In this document: positions 1 through 5,875 of the stretch, in pieces
Layout: every line of letters begins with the position of its first letter
Position numbering within the stretch: the first letter of the stretch is position 1
DNA from: Methanomicrobiales archaeon
Lineage (GTDB): Archaea; Halobacteriota; Methanomicrobia; Methanomicrobiales; JACTUA01
Assembly (NCBI GenBank): GCA_028678905.1
Contig: JAJRCO010000172.1
Location: 1-7,874, forward strand
DNA length: 7,874 bases
Direction of reading: 5' to 3'
Notes under the pieces: model-generated
Seen by the model: the letters and a program-made list of their open reading frames with translations, nothing else
Told to the model about the DNA's origin: nothing
Databases searched by the model: none
Position numbers and translations under genes: made by a program

Positions 1-2
1 AG

Positions 3-77
3 TGCTGCCATCGGGATTTGAACCCGAGTCACAGGAGTGAGAGTCCTGCATGATTGACCGGTCTACACTATGGCAGC
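3..77 (-). tRNA. tRNA-Glu (anticodon CTC)
   Basis: Read on the minus strand, the gene folds as a full cloverleaf. The acceptor arms GCTGCCA and TGGCAGC pair perfectly. The anticodon stem CAGGA/TCCTG encloses the loop CTCTCAC, which places anticodon CTC at positions 34-36 and decodes the Glu codon GAG. The T arm TCGGG-TTCAAAT-CCCGA is perfect. The discriminator base is A and no CCA is encoded, so CCA must be added after transcription, as is usual in archaea. There is no intron. A TATA-like box lies about 44 bases upstream. The 3' flank is outside the window. Confidence 0.96.
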
Positions 78-118
78 AGCTCTGATCATGTTGTGGAGAT
101 TTTTACTTAAACGTATCG

Positions 119-124
119 TATATA
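119..124 (-). promoter_or_regulatory. TATA box for tRNA-Glu
   Basis: The TATATA core on the minus strand is centred about 44 bases before the tRNA 5' end. With the usual 25-27 base archaeal spacing, transcription would start near 95 and give a short 5' leader. An alternative AT-rich box (TTTAAGTAA on the minus strand, 103-111) sits about 30 bases before the mature 5' end and could serve instead. Placement is inferred from spacing only. Confidence 0.5.
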
Positions 125-205
125 CGCCAGAAATGACCCGGAATCCCCCGTGTTCTTGCTGGAAATGATTGCTCGCTATTATTGCACCCTCTTACGGTTT
201 ACTCA

Positions 206-233
206 CACTTAACTGCGCCCACTTAACTGCGCC
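206..233. repeat. 14-bp tandem duplication
   Basis: CACTTAACTGCGCC occurs twice, head to tail and without mismatch (206-219 and 220-233). It abuts the stop codon of the zinc-ribbon gene at 234. It looks like a simple slippage duplication in the 3' flank. No function can be read from it. Confidence 0.8.
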
Positions 234-431
234 TTATTCACTCTTTTCCTTGCCGATCTTGAATACATCTACCTCATGGCACTTATGGCATTTCATGTAG
301 TAGACTTTGTAGCTTTTATTCAACGTCACTTCGCAGCACTCCATGTCCTCGGATTTGCACTCCCCGCACACCGTGGGCGTGGGTTTGGACGAAAGAACCT
401 CAGGCTCTGATCGGACCTTTGATTTGGCCAT
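234..431 (-). CDS. Small zinc-ribbon protein, 65 aa
   Basis: This is a basic and acidic small protein with two CxxC knuckles, C22-x2-C25 (CGEC) and C48-x2-C51 (CHKC), 22 residues apart. That arrangement expects one tetrahedral zinc site in a rubredoxin- or TFIIS-like ribbon. C32 and C33 between the knuckles are extra. The first 20 residues are charged and probably unstructured. The open frame extends upstream to 548, but the ATG at 431 is preferred: a GAGGAG ribosome site lies 5 bases before it, and the upstream extension is arginine-rich and lacks its own ribosome site. Archaea have many such orphan ribbons, which bind nucleic acid or act as small transcription or translation accessories. 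No specific role can be assigned. The gene is divergent from the cupin lipoprotein gene. Confidence 0.8.
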   Translation of the reverse strand: MAKSKVRSEPEVLSSKPTPTVCGECKSEDMECCEVTLNKSYKVYYMKCHKCHEVDVFKIGKEKSE

Positions 432-490
432 CTCTTCTCCTCGTCTTCTCTTAGTTTTCCCTGTTTTCACACTATACCTGGCCTGCAAAC

Positions 491-498
491 GATATAAG
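491..498 (-). promoter_or_regulatory. TATA box for the zinc-ribbon gene
   Basis: CTTATATC on the minus strand lies 60 bases before the ATG at 431. It predicts a start near 465-470 and a leader of about 35 bases carrying the GAGGAG site. The same AT-rich spot could also support plus-strand transcription toward the lipoprotein at 587, since I see no better TATA box for that gene. Confidence 0.5.
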
Positions 499-586
499 AT
501 CGTGGTCGGGCGTACCGCAGAGCGATTCGCCTCATGCGATATTCTCAAACTTGATTCATAACCGTTTTCAGCGATATGGGAGTATT

Positions 587-1462
587 ATGATCATGAAAAA
601 CATCCTCCCCCCTCTTCTTTTCATCTCGCTTCTTCTTGTATCCGCCGGCTGCACGAGCTCCACTCCTGAAAAGTCTGATTCCACGGGACAGGTGTTGATC
701 TCACCCTCGCCCCCCTTCCCCATCTTCGAGGGACTGGGGCAGTACGCGTATATTATCGAAAACGACTCTCCCCTCGGTTTGAACTACAGCCTGGGGTACG
801 TAACACTCACCCCCGGCAACGCGACGCCTCCGCACCTCCTGCTCGGAACCTCTGAGCTGGTCTATGTGATCGGGGGAACCGCCCGCATACGGTCCGACAA
901 CGAGACCATCCCCCTGAATGCGGGAGAACTCGCCCTGCTTCGCGAGGGAGCGCTCCAGTCGATTGACGCTGTCGGACCTGCGGAACTGCGATACCTCTCG
1001 GTAAACCAGCCGCCCTATCGCGGCGAGATCGATATCCGCGGAGAGGATCTGGCGGCAGTTCCCGCCCTCTCCGGGGGAAGTCCGATTGTGGTTCGCAATC
1101 CCGCCGAAGGAATTGAGTGGGACTACCACACCGGCACCCTGATTTACACCCTGGTGAATCCGATGCTGATGCCGGAGAAGGATATTCCCATCAACTACAG
1201 CGTCGCCTATGCAGAGATCCTTCCCGGCGGTCACGTGGCAAAGAACCGGCTGATCGGCCTATCTGAGCTGATCTATGTGATCGAAAGTGAGATCGTAATC
1301 ACCTCGCCCGGGGGAGAAGAGCTCCGGGTTCCGGCCGGAAGCGCCGGCTTTGTCCCCATGAACACGGTGAAGGAGTATACCAATCCCGGAACGGTGAACG
1401 CGAAGATTCTGTCGTTCACCGATCCGGCCTGGCAGCCGGAGAAGGCGGAGATCCTTGAATAA
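587..1462 (+). CDS. Two-cupin (bicupin) lipoprotein, 291 aa
   Basis: The N-terminus is a lipoprotein signal: K4, a hydrophobic stretch of about 15 residues, then a lipobox ending SAGC with lipidated C22. A Ser/Pro-rich linker runs to about residue 45. Two cupin barrels follow, about 67-140 and 203-280. Each has a recognisable cupin motif 1 in which the second His of the usual HxH is missing: H83/E90 in the first, H216/E227 in the second. Motif 2 Gly/Pro turns are visible (LNAGELA, VPAGSAG). Metal binding may therefore be weak or absent, and ligand binding or a structural role is as likely as catalysis. The protein should sit on the outer face of the membrane. The start at 587 is chosen because GGGAG lies 4 bases upstream; the ATG at 593 is a possible alternative. 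A decayed fragment of a paralogue lies at 4981-5200. Confidence 0.85.
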   Translation: MIMKNILPPLLFISLLLVSAGCTSSTPEKSDSTGQVLISPSPPFPIFEGLGQYAYIIENDSPLGLNYSLGYVTLTPGNATPPHLLLGTSELVYVIGGTARIRSDNETIPLNAGELALLREGALQSIDAVGPAELRYLSVNQPPYRGEIDIRGEDLAAVPALSGGSPIVVRNPAEGIEWDYHTGTLIYTLVNPMLMPEKDIPINYSVAYAEILPGGHVAKNRLIGLSELIYVIESEIVITSPGGEELRVPAGSAGFVPMNTVKEYTNPGTVNAKILSFTDPAWQPEKAEILE

Positions 1463-1544
1463 CGTTTTCTCCATCCGGAGGTCAGGGAACCAGAATCCTT
1501 AATGTATCGGACAGGGTGAAGTGGTATATGAGATTGGAGAAAGT

Positions 1545-2114
1545 ATGGATATGACCAAAAAAGTCCTTATTGTCTATGGAACCCGCTTCGGGGCGACGGA
1601 GAGCACCTCCGCGGAGATCGCCAGGATTCTTCAGGCCGAAGGGCTAGAAGTCCGGGTGGTCAATGCCGGGAAAGAAAAGGTCACCGATATCTCATCCTAT
1701 GATCTGATCATCGTGAGCAGCGGGATGCAGATGGGGAAGTGGACCAAAGAACCGGAGCAGTTCCTGGATCGGTTCCAGAAGGAGCTTGCAAATAAGCATG
1801 TAGCAATCTTCGTCTCCTCCGGGGTGCAGGCCCTGCTGGAACATGAGAAGAAGACAGAGGAGATCGAGGCGAACCGGAAACAGTACCTGGAAGAGAAAGC
1901 CACCAGATACCATCTCCAGCCCGTCTCCCTGGCCATCTTCGGGGGCGTCTGGGACTACAACCAGATGAACTTCCTGGCGAGGATGGCCCTGGGCAGTTTC
2001 AAGCCCCGCATCGAGGCGGCCGGTTTTAAGGAAATAAAGCCGGGCCTGTACGACACACGGGACTGGGAGGCCATCCGCCACTGGGCCAAGGAACTGGTTG
2101 CCCAGATCCGGTAG
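1545..2114 (+). CDS. Flavodoxin-domain protein, HemG-like, 189 aa
   Basis: This is a single flavodoxin fold. The FMN phosphate loop follows beta-1 (VLIVYGTRFGATEST, residues 7-21). Further strands are visible at 53-59 (DLIIVSS) and 86-92 (VAIFVSS). Length, the GMQMGKW segment, the IFGG motif (131-134) and a C-terminal DTRDWE (170-175) resemble the menaquinone-dependent protoporphyrinogen dehydrogenase group (E. coli HemG is 181 aa). In archaea such proteins need not act in haem synthesis; an electron-transfer or quinone/flavin reductase role is equally possible. The ATG at 1545 has GGAG 5 bases upstream. A GTG at 1521 is in frame but has no comparable site. The MBL-fold gene begins 16 bases after the stop, so the two are probably co-transcribed. 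Confidence 0.85.
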   Translation: MDMTKKVLIVYGTRFGATESTSAEIARILQAEGLEVRVVNAGKEKVTDISSYDLIIVSSGMQMGKWTKEPEQFLDRFQKELANKHVAIFVSSGVQALLEHEKKTEEIEANRKQYLEEKATRYHLQPVSLAIFGGVWDYNQMNFLARMALGSFKPRIEAAGFKEIKPGLYDTRDWEAIRHWAKELVAQIR

Positions 2115-2130
2115 CCGATGAACAGGTAGC

Positions 2131-3003
2131 ATGGAGATCGCTCCCGCTATCCACGCGCTGAGGCTTCCCTTCCGGGTTCCAATTGCACCCGGAACCGCCA
2201 TAGACCGGTTTGTGTACGTATACCTCATTTACGGCCGCACAATCACCCTCATCGACACGGGAGTGGCCGGGTGCGAGATACCGATCTTCGACTCCATCCG
2301 TTCCCAGGGTCGCGAACCTTCGGAGATCAACCGGATCATCCTCACCCACTCGCATCCTGACCACCTCGGAGCCGCCCGGGCCATCCAGAACAGTACCGGG
2401 TGCAGCATCGCGGCACATCCCCGGGAGCGAGCGTGGATCGAGGACGTACAGCTCCAGAACCGTGAGAGGCCGGTACCGGGCTTTGCTACGCTGGTCGGGG
2501 GATCCGTGCATCTCGATCGAACACTCGAGGACGGGGACTGCATCGGTCTTGGGGATTCCCGAATGGGAGACCTGCAGGTGTCCCACACCCCCGGCCACTC
2601 CTCCGGGTCCATCTCGCTCTTCATGCCCGCCGAAGGGGTGCTCTTCTCGGGCGATGCGATACCCGTGTGGGGAGATCTGCCGGTGTATGATGATGCCCTC
2701 GCTTCGGTGCGATCGGTAAAACGCCTCCGCGGACTCCGTGGCATCCGAATCCTCCTCTCAGCCTGGGATGAACCACGGAGAGGAGAGGAAGCCTACCGGC
2801 AGATGGAGTTTGCCCTTGCGTATCTCCAGGAAATCCATGAGGCCGTACTCGCAAACCAGGATAAAGATTCCTCAGACCTGACGGAACTGACCCGGAAAAC
2901 CGCTGCAGCGCTCCACCTACCTCCCCAGGCAGTGAATCCTCTGCTCGCCCGGACGTTTGCCGCCAACCTGCGGGTTCAAGACAGGAAGAACCTGCTCGAA
3001 TAG
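2131..3003 (+). CDS. MBL-fold metallo-hydrolase, 290 aa
   Basis: This is a metallo-beta-lactamase fold enzyme of the glyoxalase II-like type. The core strands lead to an IDTG turn (41-44). The metal motif HSHPDH is complete (H73, H75, D77, H78), followed by H155 in TPGHSSGS and D175 in FSGDA, together a two-metal site. The usual last His, expected in a PGHG-type turn near residue 210, is replaced by LLSAWDEP (208-215). One metal ligand is therefore missing or supplied elsewhere. The C-terminal 70 residues are helical. Substrate unknown; thioesters, lactones or phosphodiesters are typical for the family. It lies 16 bases downstream of the flavodoxin gene with AGGT just before the ATG. It does not carry the HxExD motif of flavodiiron proteins, so the pair is not a split flavodiiron enzyme in the strict sense. 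Confidence 0.88.
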   Translation: MEIAPAIHALRLPFRVPIAPGTAIDRFVYVYLIYGRTITLIDTGVAGCEIPIFDSIRSQGREPSEINRIILTHSHPDHLGAARAIQNSTGCSIAAHPRERAWIEDVQLQNRERPVPGFATLVGGSVHLDRTLEDGDCIGLGDSRMGDLQVSHTPGHSSGSISLFMPAEGVLFSGDAIPVWGDLPVYDDALASVRSVKRLRGLRGIRILLSAWDEPRRGEEAYRQMEFALAYLQEIHEAVLANQDKDSSDLTELTRKTAAALHLPPQAVNPLLARTFAANLRVQDRKNLLE

Positions 3004-3149
3004 CAAGTTCTCACACCCTCCTGGTAAGAGCGTACGGTGGAATAGTAGATTCAAGGCTGATCGCAACCTTTACCATCTCCCTGCACGGTAGTTCTGCATG
3101 AACACGACAGCTCCTGCATTTTGGTGACTGCCGTCTGGAGCGTGTAACC

Positions 3150-3512
3150 ATGAGTCGAATTACAAGGGTTTCCATCCTGGTGCTGCTCTGCCTCCTCTTC
3201 GCCGTTGGAATGACTCCGGTGATGGCCATGCAGGCAGGTAAGTCCCCGGTGTATCAATTTAACGTGACCATCATCGGTCAGGATGCGGGAAAGATCACCA
3301 TCAACACCGCAGACCAGTACTATGTCTACAATGACCATGGGGTCAGTACCGAGGTCAAGTTTGTTCTGCGGTCAAGCTGTGGTAACCTAATAGACCCGAC
3401 CTGCGCCAATCGCGGGGGGAGCCTGCACTTTGAAGGTGTGTGGGATAAGACGTGCGACCTGGATAGTGCAACCTTCTGGATACTGGGGGTGCCCGGCAGT
3501 CATTGCCCCTGA
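3150..3512 (+). CDS. Small secreted protein of unknown function, 120 aa
   Basis: A clear signal peptide is present: R3 and R6, a hydrophobic core at 8-20, and likely cleavage after the VMA at 24-26. The mature part, about 94 residues, looks beta-rich. It contains an NVTIIG...GKITINT segment (38-53) and four cysteines (C77, C85, C102, C119) that could make two disulfides outside the cell. GGAG lies 9 bases before the ATG. A strong hairpin follows the stop, so the gene looks like a single transcription unit. I do not recognise the family. The C-terminus, ending SHCP, is compact and shows no sign of truncation. It sits next to another secreted cysteine protein at 3659, which suggests a shared envelope or extracellular context but not a shared function. 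Confidence 0.72.
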   Translation: MSRITRVSILVLLCLLFAVGMTPVMAMQAGKSPVYQFNVTIIGQDAGKITINTADQYYVYNDHGVSTEVKFVLRSSCGNLIDPTCANRGGSLHFEGVWDKTCDLDSATFWILGVPGSHCP

Positions 3513-3534
3513 TACGTGAGTTCCATCTCGCCGC

Positions 3535-3554
3535 GGGGAGGTCGCTACCTCCCC
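3535..3554 (+). terminator. Hairpin terminator after the secreted protein gene
   Basis: GGGGAGGT (3535-3542), loop CGCT, then ACCTCCCC (3547-3554) form a perfect 8-bp GC-rich stem. It lies 23 bases after the stop at 3512 and is followed by a pyrimidine-rich tract with short T groups (3560-3580). Archaeal termination relies more on T-tracts than on hairpins, so this may instead protect the 3' end of the mRNA. Confidence 0.6.
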
Positions 3555-3658
3555 CGGGATCTCTTGGTTCTCCTTCTTTGCATCCATAATCACATCCGGA
3601 GATCGATAGGCGTATACGGGGGAAGTGCCAATAGGGCGAAATTAGAGGTCAGGAATTC

Positions 3659-4150
3659 ATGAAAAAACTCTATGCAAGTCTCCTCGTATGCACCCTGCTG
3701 ACTCTGGCCCTTGCGGCACCGGTAAGCGCTGCGGCCAGAGTAGAAACCACCGTCGAAAAGCAGTCCTTTGCCTTTAGTTTCCCTATCTATCTCTGCAATG
3801 AACCGGTGCTTGCAGAAGGCATGGAACATACCCTGTGGTCCGCAACCTGCAGCGATGCCGGAGTTTGCTCTCTCCATCGGATTAGAATCATAAAAGGTCA
3901 TGGTGTGGGAGAGTCGACAGGAACAGATTATCAGTTCTTATGGAGGACCGCCCGAACTGTCGTACGGAATCCTGTCGAACAATCCCTATCCGGTGAACAA
4001 ATATCCATTATGCTCATCGGCCAGGGAAGTGCGGAAAATCACCTGTTGCACTGCGTGTTTCAAAGAATCACCAATGCAGAGGGAGAGATCACGTCCTTCA
4101 TCAGGGAATGTCACAGCAACGCGTGCGAAGAAGAGGGGCAGATCGGATAA
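3659..4150 (+). CDS. Secreted cysteine-rich protein of unknown function, 163 aa
   Basis: The signal peptide has K2 and K3, a hydrophobic core at 5-20, and likely cleavage after VSA (22-24). The mature chain is about 139 residues with six cysteines (C46, C64, C70, C132, C151, C156), an even number that fits three disulfides in an exported protein. Gly-rich turns GHGVGESTG (80-88) and GQGSAEN (121-127) and a TNAEGEIT segment (138-145) suggest an antiparallel beta fold. I do not recognise the family. The ribosome site GAGGT is 9 bases before the ATG. A TATA-like element may lie around 3610-3617. T5 and T6 tracts follow the stop. Base and codon use resemble the upstream genes. Confidence 0.75.
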   Translation: MKKLYASLLVCTLLTLALAAPVSAAARVETTVEKQSFAFSFPIYLCNEPVLAEGMEHTLWSATCSDAGVCSLHRIRIIKGHGVGESTGTDYQFLWRTARTVVRNPVEQSLSGEQISIMLIGQGSAENHLLHCVFQRITNAEGEITSFIRECHSNACEEEGQIG

Positions 4151-4157
4151 CTCTCTC

Positions 4158-4179
4158 TTTTTGGCGACCCTGCTTTTTT
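4158..4179 (+). terminator. T-tract terminator
   Basis: Runs of five T (4158-4162) and six T (4174-4179) lie within 30 bases of the stop of the secreted protein gene. Archaeal RNA polymerase terminates on such T-tracts without needing a hairpin. This marks the right border of the compact gene block. Confidence 0.6.
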
Positions 4180-4180
4180 A

Positions 4181-4306
4181 AAATAGCCACGTCCACGTTT
4201 TCCGGGAAAGGGATGATTCGGGCCATCGTTCCGGAATTGATCTCTTCCGTATCCTCTTTCCAGAGAAGTTCATCCGGTGATGGGGGGATAGTCCTCCCAT
4301 ACCGTT
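4181..4306 (-). other. Gene-free stretch with a possible decayed minus-strand coding fragment
   Basis: No intact gene is visible. Read on the minus strand from about 4304, one frame is open and strongly protein-like for about 40 codons. It is rich in Glu, Asp and Lys and includes the segments PPSPDELLWKEDTEE and ARIIPFPENVDVAILKK. The opposite frame with the same codon borders is Ser-rich, as a shadow would be. It has no start codon with a ribosome site, and stops lie immediately upstream (around 4308-4315), so at most it is a remnant. It ends abruptly where the DRG leader duplication begins at 4307. Confidence 0.3.
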
Positions 4307-4392
4307 GCTATCATCTCCTCAACCGTTATAAGCGCAGGTTCCATTTATATAGGGGGTGAGATGCCGGAGATTCCGGCATCTGTAAAGGGAAT
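4307..4392 (+). promoter_or_regulatory. Promoter and leader of the broken DRG copy (duplicate of 6987-7078)
   Basis: The block starts sharply at GCTATCATCTCCTC and matches 6987-7078 closely. It contains two TATA-like boxes, TTATAA (4325-4330) and TTTATATA (4344-4351), a G-rich ribosome-site-like GGGGGTG (4352-4358), an ATG at 4361, and a perfect inverted repeat AGATGCCGGA-GAT-TCCGGCATCT (4359-4381). The DRG-equivalent ATG is at 4393. If the TTTATATA box is used, the repeat straddles the transcription start and would be a DNA operator. If the upstream box is used, it forms a hairpin in the mRNA leader. Confidence 0.65.
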
Positions 4393-4980
4393 ATGGCCGG
4401 GAGTCTGGAAGAGGAGATACGCGAGCTGGAGGAGGAGCTGCGCAACACTCGCCCGGCTACGGGGGAGAGGGCTTCTCGGTCAAGTGGTCGGGGGATGCCA
4501 CCGCGGTGCTGGTGGGCTTTCCCTCGGTGGGGAAGAGTACGCTCTTAAACGCCCTGACCGGGACCAAGAGCGAGGTCGCCTCGTATGTTTACCACCACCA
4601 CCGTCGTGCCAGGGGCACTCGAGCACCGGGGAGCCCGCATCCAGATCCTGGATATCCCCGGGCTGATCGCCGGTGCTGCCATGGGCAAAGGACGGGGCAA
4701 GGAAGTGATCAGCGTGGTGCGGGGCGCCGACCTGATCGCGCTCCTGGTGGATCCCTTCAACAGAAGCACTTGGACGTGCTGCTGCGGGAGCTTCACGACG
4801 CCGGAATCCGTATCAACCGGGACAGCCGGACATCACCATCAAGAAGACGCCTCCGGCGGTATCCGGGTGAGTGCGGTGGGATGGCTGGATCTCGACGAGG
4901 AGGAGATCCGGGCCATCCTCGCCGAACAGAAGATCATGAATGCGGAGGTGCTCATCCGGGGCGGGGCGACCCAGGACGAC
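4393..4980 (+). pseudogene. Broken copy of the DRG-family GTPase gene
   Basis: This segment aligns along its length with the intact gene at 7079-7759, including a 61-base identical run (4625-4685 = 7401-7461). The N-terminal helix start (MAGSLEEEIRELEEELRNT) is kept. About 88 bases are then missing around 4449-4465, removing the basic linker and shifting frame. The P-loop GFPSVGKST is readable at 4515 onward in a different frame. A 2-base loss near 4586 and three 1-base losses near 4761, 4824 and 4849 break it further. G3 (DIPG) is present. The copy stops at 4980, before G4 (NKID) and the C-terminal TGS domain, where cupin sequence begins. It cannot encode a working GTPase. Confidence 0.92.
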
Positions 4981-5200
4981 CATGTCGCGGGGAATCGCCT
5001 GATCGGCCTGATCGAGCTCATCTACGTGGTCGGAGGGGAGATCGTGATCACCTCACCTGGGAACGGGAGCTGCGGGTTCCTGCCGGAAGTGCCGGCTTGT
5101 TCCGAAGATACGATGTAAGAGTACACCAACCCCGGCACGGGGGAATGCGAAAATACTCTCTTTCGTCGATCCTGCCTGGACGCTGGAAAGAGCGAAAATC
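4981..5200 (+). pseudogene. Broken 3' fragment of a second cupin lipoprotein gene
   Basis: It begins immediately after the DRG fragment and aligns with residues 216-290 of the lipoprotein at 587-1462. It shares HVA-NRLIGL-ELIYV, EIVITSPG, ELRVPAGSAG and the final EYTNPGT and DPAW segments, but spread over several frames. A frame change falls near 5062 (after SPG), 2 bases are lost in the stretch after GSAG, and a TAA at 5116 closes the main frame. DNA differences from 1231-1455 are scattered, so it derives from a diverged paralogue rather than a fresh copy. The first part is in frame with the last DRG segment, giving a 4585-5118 chimeric open frame. Confidence 0.85.
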
Positions 5201-5396
5201 CCCAGCGGATAACCTTCTTTTTAGAGAGGTTCGGGAGGCCAGGAAAATCCCTTTTCACGTTACATGTCGCCACAGTACCCACTAACATCTCTACCAGCTT
5301 CAGATGTCCGTAAAGATGGATTTTGGATATCGCTCAAAAGGAGTTTCGGTGCCGAAAGGAGCTATAGGGGTCATGCCAGATACCTTCTCGGATATC

Positions 5397-5436
5397 ATGA
5401 TCCCGATCATTCGAGGTAAATTATTGTATAATAATT
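5397..5436. promoter_or_regulatory. Two adjacent palindromes, operator-like
   Basis: ATGATC-CC-GATCAT (5397-5410) is followed 8 bases later by AATTATT-GTAT-AATAATT (5419-5436), both perfect. The second is AT-rich and contains a TATA-like TGTATAATAA. Dimeric repressor sites over an archaeal promoter look like this. The short ORF with a ribosome site begins 30 bases downstream at 5466. No regulator is identified. Confidence 0.35.
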
Positions 5437-5465
5437 ATCTGATCGAGTTCCAAAGGTGGTCCGAG

Positions 5466-5492
5466 ATGTACGGTATTATTGGAGGACGATGA
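5466..5492 (+). CDS. Possible 8-codon leader peptide (MYGIIGGR)
   Basis: AAAGGTGGT (5452-5460) is a good ribosome site 6 bases before the ATG at 5466. The frame ends at TGA 5490-5492, which overlaps the next ATG at 5489 (ATGA). The same codons are also the end of a longer open frame beginning at 5304 (62 codons, no convincing ribosome site), so the true start is uncertain. The overlap is the usual signature of translational coupling. There is no homology evidence. Confidence 0.3.
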   Translation: MYGIIGGR

Positions 5493-5596
5493 ATCTTCTC
5501 TCTTCTATGTCAGACTCAATTAGAATAGCAGTTGAGGCTCCCACCAGTCCGGCTCCGCACTTTCCATCATCGAGATGCCACAATCGATTATTGTAA
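5489..5596 (+). CDS. Possible small protein, 35 aa
   Basis: A perfect GGAGG (5481-5485) lies 3 bases before the ATG, and the ATG overlaps the preceding stop. The predicted peptide has no membrane segment, one Cys (C30) and a Ser/Pro-rich middle (EAPTSPAPHFPSS). Composition is not distinctive and I do not recognise it. The ribosome site and the ATGA overlap are the only support. It may be a chance arrangement within decayed sequence. Confidence 0.3.
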   Translation: MNLLSSMSDSIRIAVEAPTSPAPHFPSSRCHNRLL

Positions 5597-5681
5597 CGTA
5601 CATTATCATCGATGCACTACTACAAGTCGAGACTCAGTTCCCGTGAAAGGAGGATCGGCACCTTGGAAAGAAGATGTTAGT

Positions 5682-5831
5682 ATGAGCAGGACCTTGATAG
5701 GACTCAGAAATGAACAACCTATATGCGCCCTGCTCGCCGACCACAATGCAAACTTAGTGATCGCAAAAAGCCAGAAAGGTGATCGGGTACGTGCACAAAC
5801 GATCATTGGTGATATATGTTTTACGGTATAG
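5682..5831 (+). CDS. Possible small protein, 49 aa
   Basis: The frame from ATG 5682 to TAG 5829-5831 encodes a plausible small soluble peptide with mixed beta-like strands (NANLVIAKSQKGDRVRAQTI). The best ribosome-site sequence, AAAGGAGG (5645-5652), is 29 bases upstream, too far, and only GGAAAG is closer. The same frame is open back to 5532. Family unknown. Coding status is doubtful; the segment could equally be a fragment of a lost gene. Confidence 0.25.
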   Translation: MSRTLIGLRNEQPICALLADHNANLVIAKSQKGDRVRAQTIIGDICFTV

Positions 5832-5875
5832 AATTGTCAGTGGTAACGGATGTGAAAGTGAACCAGTAGGAATGC

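Noticed and set aside
343..561. Plus-strand 72-codon frame opposite the zinc-ribbon gene
   Set aside because: It is antisense to two well-formed CxxC knuckles and has no ribosome site.
701..1234. Long minus-strand open frame opposite the cupin lipoprotein
   Set aside because: It is antisense to a gene with a clear lipobox, ribosome site and two cupin motifs. Its translation is Arg/Gly-rich with no motif, typical of a shadow in GC-rich DNA.
1692..2228. Minus-strand open frames opposite the flavodoxin gene
   Set aside because: They lie over a gene with an FMN-binding loop and ribosome site, have no ribosome site of their own, and have low-complexity composition.
2210..2744. Alternative plus- and minus-strand frames within the MBL gene
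   Set aside because: The Ser/Arg/Pro-rich translations are frame shadows of a gene with complete HSHPDH, TPGH and SGDA motifs.
1545..3003. Split flavodiiron protein
   Set aside because: The MBL part has the hydrolase HxHxDH motif instead of the diiron HxExD ligands, so the flavodiiron reaction is not supported.
4108..4359. Plus-strand 83-codon frame between the secreted protein and the DRG relic
   Set aside because: It is Ser/Arg-rich, overlaps the previous gene's end and the T-tracts, and is codon-aligned antisense to a more protein-like frame.
4585..5118. The 177-codon chimeric open frame as a working fusion protein
   Set aside because: It lacks the P-loop, reads out of frame between the FN at about 4760 and the SGGI at about 4855, lacks G4 and ends early in the cupin part. 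It is a relic, although the open junction itself is reported.
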